Positions 6,881-12,204 of a stretch of DNA of 12,204 bases are shown one piece after another. The notes under the pieces were generated by a model. That model worked only from the letters and a program-made list of their open reading frames with translations. It did no database searches and was not told the DNA's origin. Source of the stretch: Marinospirillum sp. (lineage in GTDB: Bacteria > Pseudomonadota > Gammaproteobacteria > Pseudomonadales > Halomonadaceae); NCBI RefSeq assembly GCF_014859565.1, contig NZ_JACUUA010000100.1:1-12204 (forward strand). The letters are read 5' to 3'. The position numbers and the translations under genes were made by a program. Every line of letters begins with the position of its first letter. The first letter of the stretch is position 1.

Positions 6881-7273
6881 ACCCGGTTTGAACAGGTGAT
6901 GGAAACGTGGTGAGCGCATAGAGCTCAGATGTGCCGCCACAGCTTCCTGCGCAAGTGCATTTTTCAGTCCTTCTGCTGTTTCCCATTCAATCAAAGACAG
7001 GCGCAGTGGTGATGAACCTTCACCCTGATTCAGTTGTGCCGATACAAATCCAGGTTCTTGTTTCAGCAGTTCAACCAGCTGCACCCACTGATCTTCCAGT
7101 ACTTTTTTATGCTCTGCCGAGCGCACCACAAAACCCTGACCCATAAGCACTGGTGCCAGAGTGGACTCGGCCAGTTGTGATTCAAAAGCACGATGACCAG
7201 GGCCACCTGGACCACCTGCACAACCAGTCAATAAAAGCAGACCCACAGAAATAGCTGCAATTTTTTTATACAT
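6860..7273 (-). CDS. Lipoprotein with ABM-like (antibiotic biosynthesis monooxygenase fold) domain (137 aa)
   Basis: The N-terminus (MYKKIAAISVGLLLLTGC) is a clear lipoprotein signal with lipidated Cys18, followed by a Gly/Pro-rich tether (GGPGGPG). Residues about 45-118 look like a single ABM or dimeric alpha-beta-barrel domain: a strand GFVVRS, a helix with LEDQWVQLVELLKQ, then EPGFVSAQL and RLSLIEWETAEGLKNAL, the pattern typical of this fold. Members of this fold are usually cytoplasmic oxygenases or heme-degrading enzymes; no specific catalytic residue can be assigned here, so activity is unknown. ATG at 7273 is preferred to the upstream 7357 because it starts a canonical signal peptide and has an excellent AAGGAG site 7 nt upstream. 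It stops 16 bp past the end of the regulator gene and is convergent with it. Confidence 0.65.
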   Translation of the reverse strand: MYKKIAAISVGLLLLTGCAGGPGGPGHRAFESQLAESTLAPVLMGQGFVVRSAEHKKVLEDQWVQLVELLKQEPGFVSAQLNQGEGSSPLRLSLIEWETAEGLKNALAQEAVAAHLSSMRSPRFHHLFKPGADRFQH

Positions 7274-7314
7274 GGCAAGACTCCTTTTTAAGCCTGTTTT
7301 GAAAACCCAATGAA

Positions 7315-7320
7315 AGTATA
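7315..7320 (-). promoter_or_regulatory. Candidate promoter for the ABM-like lipoprotein gene
   Basis: The minus strand reads TATACT at 7315-7320, a good -10, with TATACA 17 bp upstream (7338-7343) as a four-of-six -35. Transcription would begin about 35 bp before the ATG at 7273. The proposed -35 overlaps the -10 of the divergent cassette promoter, so the two could compete. Confidence 0.35.
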
Positions 7321-7339
7321 AGTAAACATCCAGTCTATG

Positions 7340-7345
7340 TATAAT
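7340..7345 (+). promoter_or_regulatory. Perfect -10 box (TATAAT) of the exporter/ACP/KS cassette
   Basis: A perfect TATAAT lies 49 bp before the preferred ABC ATPase start at 7394. No strong -35 is visible at 17 bp spacing (7317-7322 reads TATAAG), so an activator or an imperfect -35 may be involved. A transcript starting near 7352 would exclude the earlier in-frame ATG at 7337, which overlaps this box. Confidence 0.45.
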
Positions 7346-7393
7346 GCCGCCAAACATTTATTCAGGCAGGCTTACATTCAAATCGGGCAGAAG

Positions 7394-8287
7394 ATGTCTC
7401 TGATCAATCTGGAAAATCTGACCTATTATTACCCTGGACAGAGCCACCCTGCACTGCATCAGGTCAGTTTCAGCATCCATAGCGGTGAATCCATTGGATT
7501 GCTTGGTCATAATGGTGCGGGCAAAACAACTCTGATGTCGATTATCTGTGGCCTGCAGCAACCAGGTTCCGGGTACTTAAAAAGACAGGCAAGATTAAAG
7601 CTGGGGCTGGTTCCTCAGAGCCTGGCTTTTTATGCCCGTCTTAGCGTTGCTGAAAACCTGCAGCTCTTTGCCAGTCTCTATCAACTGAAAGGCTCAGCCC
7701 GAAAAGCACGACTGGACAACATCATTGAGCAGGTTAATCTGGCGCATAAACTGAACTGCCCTGCTGCACAGTTATCCGGCGGTGAACAGCGGCGGCTTAA
7801 CTTTGCACTGGGCATTCTGCAGCCTGCCGATCTTTACCTGCTGGATGAAGCAACGGTTGGGGTTGATGCTGCATCACGCAGTACCATGCTAACAGTTGTT
7901 GAGCAACTGATCCGTGAGGGTGCTGCGATTATTTATACCAGCCACTACCTGGAAGAAATGGAACGAATTGCCAGCCGTATTCTGCTGCTGGACAGTGGCA
8001 GGATCTGTCTTGATCTACCCCAGGACGAACTTCGTAAAGGGAATCACCAGTTGCTGCTGGAATGGCCGGATGCTGTACCGCAAGCAATATCAGCAATACT
8101 CATTCAACACCCTAATGCCATAGTTCTGCCGCGCAGCGTGAGTTTTTCTCCAGCCAGCTCCAGTGATCTCCTGCAATTACTGACTGTGCTACCCACAGAT
8201 CAACACCCAAGTAACATCAGTTTTGGCAATCCAAAGCTGGAGCAAATTTATCTGGCAACTTTATCTCGCAACCCAGAGCAGGAATAA
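7394..8287 (+). CDS. ABC transporter ATP-binding protein, ABC-2/CcmA type (297 aa)
   Basis: Nucleotide-binding subunit of an export-type ABC transporter. All motifs are present: Walker A GHNGAGKTT (38-46), Q-loop Gln75, signature LSGGEQRRL (127-135), Walker B LYLLDEA with D151 and catalytic E152, and H-loop His184 (YTSHYLEEM). The C-terminal 90 residues after the ATPase core are typical of CcmA/DrrA/NodI-like subunits. The reading frame opens at 7337, but ATG 7394 begins exactly at the conserved beta-strand (SLINLENLTYYYPG) and lies downstream of a TATAAT box that overlaps the 7337 codon. The permease gene follows after 3 nt, so the two subunits are co-translated. It heads the five-gene cassette; the substrate is unknown. 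Confidence 0.93.
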   Translation: MSLINLENLTYYYPGQSHPALHQVSFSIHSGESIGLLGHNGAGKTTLMSIICGLQQPGSGYLKRQARLKLGLVPQSLAFYARLSVAENLQLFASLYQLKGSARKARLDNIIEQVNLAHKLNCPAAQLSGGEQRRLNFALGILQPADLYLLDEATVGVDAASRSTMLTVVEQLIREGAAIIYTSHYLEEMERIASRILLLDSGRICLDLPQDELRKGNHQLLLEWPDAVPQAISAILIQHPNAIVLPRSVSFSPASSSDLLQLLTVLPTDQHPSNISFGNPKLEQIYLATLSRNPEQE

Positions 8288-8290
8288 CGG

Positions 8291-9478
8291 ATGATTCTGA
8301 AGGCTTTGCTTATTAAAGAATGGAGGCTGATTAGTCGGGATCTTCATGCAGTTGCAGTGCTGTTTATCATGCCCGCTGCCTTTTTATTGCTGATGTCTGC
8401 AGCACTCTCAGAAGTTAATCAGAACCACCCTCCCAGCGTGACATTACAATTGTCTCTGACAGAAGAAAATCTGGACACACAATTTTTTTCCGCAGCCTTG
8501 CAGGCCATTCTGGAGGACAGTCAGTTACTGGACTCAAGCCGGACAGATTTGCCAGTCCTGAGTCTTCCGGTTGGTTTTTCTGAGCAGCTGCTGGCAAATA
8601 AAATGTCCGCACTGGAGCTTATTTTTCCTGCAACAACTGATCAGATGATCCGACAGCGTATCAGGGGTGCCACGGAGTTGGCTCTGGCTCAGACTCGCCT
8701 CCATGCTTTTTTGAGTGATATTGGTGATCTGGATGAAACTCTGCCGCTTGTTACCCGACTTCAGACAGTACAGCAGCAGACTCATGCAGAAATTAACGAA
8801 CAGGATCGGCTGCCCGATGGTCAGTTAAATCATCAGCCCAGTGCTGTTCAACACAGTGTGCCTGCCTGGCTTATTTTTGGTATGTTTTTTATCATGCTGC
8901 CCATGGCAAACAGCTTTTTACAGGAACAACGCAGTGGTGTGCTGCTGAGACTGCAAACTCTGGGATTAAAACTGCCCTTGTTACTCACCAGCAAACTCCT
9001 GCCCTATGCTGCCATCAATCTGGTGCAGTTTGTGTTTCTGCTATTGCTGGGTTTGTATTTCTTGCCTCTCCTAGGTTTACCAGCACTGGCTTTTTCCGGC
9101 AGCTTACCGGCATGGATACTGCTGGCATTCAGCCTGACACTGGCCACCTGTGGCCTGGGGTTGGCTGTTGCAGGACTGGCCAGAACCGGTGAACAGGCAC
9201 TGTTGATGAGTGGGGGGCTGAATCTGATCCTGGCTGCCATTGGTGGTATTATGGTGCCCGTCAGTGTGATGCCAACAGCCATGCAGGAGTTTGCCCGTGT
9301 ATCCCCAATGAACTGGGCACTGGATGCTTTTACCCTGTTGCTGGCTGGGCAAGGCGGTGTTGCTGACATTGCTTGGTGGTGTTTTTATTTGCTGATGTTC
9401 GCCCTCTTTTGTGGCGGGCTGGGCTTAGTACTTTTTCGTCGTAGATTGAAGGAAAACCAATGGACAACCACAAACTGA
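8291..9478 (+). CDS. ABC-2 type transporter permease (395 aa)
   Basis: Membrane partner of the preceding ATPase. The layout is that of exporters with a large extracytoplasmic loop: an amphipathic coupling helix (LLIKEWRLISRD, 6-17), TM1 about 20-39, an extracytoplasmic domain about 40-189, then five membrane segments near 191-210, 238-262, 273-296, 305-326 and 359-382. The SPMNWALDAF motif (338-347) just before the last segment is characteristic of ABC-2 permeases of the YhhJ/DrrB-like class. It ends with a basic tail (FRRRLKEN). AGGA lies 8 nt before the ATG. Its last 19 nt overlap the acyl carrier protein gene, which ties the transporter to the acyl-synthesis genes. A lipid or acylated substrate is an inference from that context only. 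Confidence 0.9.
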   Translation: MILKALLIKEWRLISRDLHAVAVLFIMPAAFLLLMSAALSEVNQNHPPSVTLQLSLTEENLDTQFFSAALQAILEDSQLLDSSRTDLPVLSLPVGFSEQLLANKMSALELIFPATTDQMIRQRIRGATELALAQTRLHAFLSDIGDLDETLPLVTRLQTVQQQTHAEINEQDRLPDGQLNHQPSAVQHSVPAWLIFGMFFIMLPMANSFLQEQRSGVLLRLQTLGLKLPLLLTSKLLPYAAINLVQFVFLLLLGLYFLPLLGLPALAFSGSLPAWILLAFSLTLATCGLGLAVAGLARTGEQALLMSGGLNLILAAIGGIMVPVSVMPTAMQEFARVSPMNWALDAFTLLLAGQGGVADIAWWCFYLLMFALFCGGLGLVLFRRRLKENQWTTTN

Positions 9479-9729
9479 ACCAGGAACTCAAACAACTGCT
9501 GGTGGTGGAGTGTGACAAGGAAGATGAACTCGAATGGCAAACCATCAGTGATACCGAATCCTTGATGGGAAACTCCAGTCGTGTTGGTATGGACAGCCTG
9601 GATGCGCTGCAGATGTCACTGGCCATCCAACAGCGTTACGGCGTTCGTATTGAGGGTGCAACAGCAGCGCGCAAGGCGTTTACATCTATAGATGGCCTTG
9701 CTGCTTATATCCGGTCTCAACAAAAATGA
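9460..9729 (+). CDS. Acyl carrier protein (89 aa)
   Basis: Small acidic carrier protein. It has the phosphopantetheine attachment motif GMDSLDALQM, with Ser46 as the expected prosthetic-group site, and the C-terminal helix SIDGLAAYIRSQ typical of ACPs. The DSLDALQ variant (in place of DSLDTVE of AcpP) and the extended N-terminus suggest a specialised ACP and not the housekeeping one. It begins inside the 3' end of the permease gene behind a strong AAGGA site, and its stop overlaps the ketosynthase start (ATGA), so it should be made together with both. A phosphopantetheinyl transferase is not encoded nearby and must come from elsewhere in the genome. Confidence 0.9.
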   Translation: MDNHKLNQELKQLLVVECDKEDELEWQTISDTESLMGNSSRVGMDSLDALQMSLAIQQRYGVRIEGATAARKAFTSIDGLAAYIRSQQK

Positions 9730-10835
9730 AAGGTGTGTACCTGAACCAGCCCTGGCTGGAGTCGGCTCTGGCTGACCGACTGGATTCTGCTGCCAGTCAA
9801 TTTACCAGTAACATCAAGCCTGATGCCAAAGCCTGCAAAAGTGCTGACGGCTCTCAAAATGCGGGTTATTTCTTTTTTGCTGCCGGTATAAAAACACCTC
9901 TTGTTCAACGACTGAATCGTATTGTTAGCAGTTATTTGGCGAGCTGTGGTGGCTCTTTTGACTCTTGCCTGCTTATCCTTGCCAGCACTTCTCAGCAAAT
10001 TCAGGAAATAGAACAACGAGTTGTTCAGGATGGTGGTTTTAAGTCCACCCATGTTTATAAACTGGATCTGATGGCCAAAATTTTAATGAGTACCTGGGGT
10101 TTTGCTTCTTCTTTTGCTTTAAACACCGCTTGCACCAGTGCCGCCAATGCATTGATTTATGGTGCCCGCCTTGTTGAACAGAAGATTTATCGTCAGGTGC
10201 TGGTGGTCGCTTATGAAACACCTAGTGAACTGACACTGCAAGGCTTCGGCTCGCTTGGATTGAACAGCCAAAGCGGGCAATATCGTCCTTTTCATCCTGA
10301 GCGTGACGGACTAATTCTGGGAGAAGCTTACGCCGCAGTGCTCTTGTCCGATGAGCAGCACAAGTCAACTTGTGCACGACTGCTCGGTGGTGGCAGCGGT
10401 TGTGATACCAGCAATATGACTTCTACGCGTGAAGATGGCAGTCATATTTATGGTGTTGCAAAGCATGCATTACAAGAGGCCGGTGTTAAAGCAGAACACA
10501 TTCAACTGATCAAACATCATGGCACAGGTACAGATAATAACGACCGTGCTGAAGCGGCCGCTACACAGCGGATCTTTCCTGTCTCTAGTCCCGCTAGCTG
10601 CTGCCTTAAACCCTGGCTGGGTCATACATTGGGGGCTTGTGGCTTGGCTGAGGTGGTTTTGTTGATGTACTGCATCAGTAACCAGCTGCCCATTCCGGCT
10701 TTTGACTATGCTGCTGAAGCCATTTTACACCTGCCAACTTCTGTACCTGATTTGCCAGTGGATGCGTTGGTGATGGCTAACTTTTCTGGTTTTGGTGGTA
10801 ACAATGCCAGCCTGATTTTGCAGGGGGTTGGGTAA
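9726..10835 (+). CDS. Beta-ketoacyl-ACP synthase family protein (369 aa)
   Basis: Thiolase-fold ketosynthase, expected to condense acyl units held on the ACP encoded just upstream. The full catalytic set is present: nucleophile Cys136 in NTACTSAANAL, His265 in KHHGTGTD, Lys295 and His300 in KPWLGHTLGACG. The glycine-rich C-terminal motif FSGFGGNNASLIL (353-365) is also intact. At 369 aa it is shorter than FabF/FabB (about 410), and its first 50 residues lack the usual VVITGxG opening, so the N-terminal strand is divergent. Start ATG overlaps the ACP stop, and its stop TAA overlaps the next ATG by one base, so translation is coupled in both directions. Substrate and chain length are unknown. 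Confidence 0.88.
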   Translation: MKGVYLNQPWLESALADRLDSAASQFTSNIKPDAKACKSADGSQNAGYFFFAAGIKTPLVQRLNRIVSSYLASCGGSFDSCLLILASTSQQIQEIEQRVVQDGGFKSTHVYKLDLMAKILMSTWGFASSFALNTACTSAANALIYGARLVEQKIYRQVLVVAYETPSELTLQGFGSLGLNSQSGQYRPFHPERDGLILGEAYAAVLLSDEQHKSTCARLLGGGSGCDTSNMTSTREDGSHIYGVAKHALQEAGVKAEHIQLIKHHGTGTDNNDRAEAAATQRIFPVSSPASCCLKPWLGHTLGACGLAEVVLLMYCISNQLPIPAFDYAAEAILHLPTSVPDLPVDALVMANFSGFGGNNASLILQGVG

Positions 10836-11380
10836 TGAGTATTCTTGCCGCCAGCCTATTGAATTGCAGCTCATCAATTACTGATCGGGAAATTAAACAA
10901 AAAATCGGTTCGGCTCCGCGCAGAACCGACCGTTTAACTCTTCTTAGCCTGCTGGCAGCCAAGCCTTTAAAACATCTGCTTCATTCCAGTTGTGGTCTTT
11001 ATGTTGCATCCGTTAACCCGGATGAAAAAAACATGCAGGAGCTTCTGAATGCCGTGTGCATCCAGAAGTTGGCTCCAAAACCTTTTCAATTTGTAAATAG
11101 TGTCAGCAATGCAGCCGGATTTTATCTGGCAAAAGAATTACAGCTGGAGGGGCCAAACCTTTTTCTTTGCTCAAATGATAATATCTGGAATAATCTGCTG
11201 ATGCTGGCCAAGCTGGATCTGGCTTGTACAGTAAAACAGGCGTTGCTGATCAACTGCATTAATCTGGCAGCGCCAAGAATTGAAGTGATTTTACTGGATG
11301 CTCCACTCATTGTTTCTGGGTTGACCGATTTTGATCGGTTATGCCAGCAAACACCGAACTTCAGCAGTCAATCAATTTAA
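10835..11380 (+). CDS. Short ketosynthase-like protein without catalytic Cys (181 aa)
   Basis: Looks like the N-terminal half of a ketosynthase. Residues 52-60 (SCGLYVASV) match the early strand, and FVNSVSNAAGFYLAKELQLEGPN (86-108) matches the helix and loop before the active site. Ungapped alignment from Gly106-Pro107 puts Asp115 where the nucleophilic Cys should be, and no HGT or GHT motif follows because the protein ends at 181 aa. This resembles the beta-ketoacyl synthase-like partners (Ketoacyl-synt_2 type) in aryl polyene clusters and, more loosely, the chain-length factors of type II polyketide synthases. It is one base overlapped with the active ketosynthase, suggesting a heteromeric partner. 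No second half is visible downstream, so it is either naturally short or a truncated gene. Confidence 0.6.
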   Translation: MSILAASLLNCSSSITDREIKQKIGSAPRRTDRLTLLSLLAAKPLKHLLHSSCGLYVASVNPDEKNMQELLNAVCIQKLAPKPFQFVNSVSNAAGFYLAKELQLEGPNLFLCSNDNIWNNLLMLAKLDLACTVKQALLINCINLAAPRIEVILLDAPLIVSGLTDFDRLCQQTPNFSSQSI

Positions 11381-11412
11381 AAACCAACCCTTGAGTAAAA
11401 AGGACTCTACAT

Positions 11413-12117
11413 ATGAAAAATGAAACTCTTGACCGTAACTTTAATGAAGAACCCTTAAGAGGTTTTATACGACTGCGCCTTAAAGCTGTCTTGCTGCTAG
11501 TCGTGCTTTCTCTTTTTCTAGGTGGTTGTGCAACGAATCGGGGAGTTTTAGATTTAAATGTTCCTGCGACAAGTAGCGCAGTCAACCCTAACGGCAAGAC
11601 TGTCTATATTAATTCAGTTAAAGATAACCGTGTGTTCGAGGAGAGACCGGCAACACCTGACGTTCCATCATTAGGGCTTGGTGGCTCAGCAAACTCTTCT
11701 GAAAGTCTAAAAAAACGTGCAATTGCAAGAAAGCGCAATAGTTATGGAAAGGCACTTGGTGATATTCTTCTTCCAGAAAACAAAACTGTTGAAACCGTTG
11801 TTGCAGATTCGCTTGCTCTTTCACTCTCAGAATTAGGATATACTGTCATTAAAAATAGATCTGATATTACTAATGAAACAGTTATTATTGATGCCTCTAT
11901 TGGAAAGTTTTGGTCATGGATGAATCCGGGGTTCTGGGCTATAACTCTTACATCAGAAATAGAAACAGATCTATCTGTTTTATCACCTGACTTGGAAAAG
12001 AAAGAAATTCAGGTGAGGTCTCAGGGAAATTATCAGGTGGCCAATACGAAGAACTGGAGAGAGATCATGATGCTTAGCTTGGAAAAGTATAAAGAAGAAG
12101 TAAAGACTTCATTTTAA
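11413..12117 (+). CDS. Lipoprotein, YajG-like (234 aa)
   Basis: A predicted lipoprotein. Hydrophobic residues 25-36 end in LGGC, with lipidated Cys39. The n-region before it is unusually long (24 residues, with several acidic residues), yet the ATG has a good AGGA site 8 nt upstream and no alternative start is visible. The mature protein contains VYINSVKDNRVFEE (about 59-72), VADSLALSLSELGYTVI (about 130-146), and a FWSWMNPGFWAITLTSEIETDL segment (about 166-187). This pattern of a DxR strand followed by a helix and a long beta-strand resembles the YajG lipoprotein family, whose function is unknown. The gene is visibly more AT-rich than its neighbours and begins 32 bp after the cassette, so it may be a separate or acquired unit. 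Confidence 0.6.
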   Translation: MKNETLDRNFNEEPLRGFIRLRLKAVLLLVVLSLFLGGCATNRGVLDLNVPATSSAVNPNGKTVYINSVKDNRVFEERPATPDVPSLGLGGSANSSESLKKRAIARKRNSYGKALGDILLPENKTVETVVADSLALSLSELGYTVIKNRSDITNETVIIDASIGKFWSWMNPGFWAITLTSEIETDLSVLSPDLEKKEIQVRSQGNYQVANTKNWREIMMLSLEKYKEEVKTSF

Positions 12118-12204
12118 AGGGTTAAAATTTTAGATGGCTGGTTCGTGGCCTTTATGTCAGTTGCAATTAATGCTTAATTTTATGCCTTGGCCTTGGTTTT
12201 ACAG

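Noticed and set aside
7337..7393. Upstream ATG at 7337 for the ABC ATPase
   Set aside because: It overlaps a perfect TATAAT box, and the 19 extra residues do not resemble any ATPase N-terminus.
12118..12204. AT-rich tail of the window searched for a terminator or gene start
   Set aside because: No stem with a T-run and no supported reading frame; too short to call anything.

Overview
The window looks like a chromosomal segment from a marine-type gammaproteobacterium, probably Oceanospirillales-like. This rests on gene content and style (a DcaP-like porin, a classical two-domain ArgA, a GlrK/QseG/GlrR-like set, ordinary gammaproteobacterial Shine-Dalgarno sites) and not on any database match. 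It contains twelve protein-coding genes. I found no rRNA, tRNA, insertion sequence or CRISPR.

Layout. (1) 20-1012, minus: an outer-membrane porin with a long (about 330 bp) upstream gap. (2) 1341-2738, minus: a CYTH-CHAD protein. (3) 2956-6843, plus: a tightly packed operon of argA (N-acetylglutamate synthase), a GlrK/QseE-like sensor kinase, a very small QseG-like lipoprotein and a GlrR/QseF-like response regulator. (4) 6860-7273, minus: a lipoprotein with an ABM-like domain, convergent with the regulator. (5) 7394-11380, plus: a compact five-gene cassette of ABC ATPase, ABC-2 permease, acyl carrier protein, ketosynthase with a complete Cys-His-His triad, and a short ketosynthase-like protein without the catalytic Cys. 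The last four genes are joined by overlaps or a 3-nt gap. (6) 11413-12117, plus: a lipoprotein resembling the YajG family, in visibly more AT-rich DNA.

Two things stand out. First, the GlrR-like regulator keeps its receiver domain, the AAA+ lid with its WPGxVRQL motif and the Fis-type DNA-binding domain, but the whole ATP-binding core (Walker A, GAFTGA loop, Walker B) is missing in frame. It therefore cannot be a conventional sigma-54 activator. Second, the transporter/ACP/KS/KS-like cassette resembles a minimal type II fatty-acid or polyketide system joined to its own exporter. No ketoreductase, dehydratase, acyltransferase, thioesterase or phosphopantetheinyl transferase is present in the window, so either housekeeping enzymes supply these steps or the cassette does something unusual. 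Its product is unknown.
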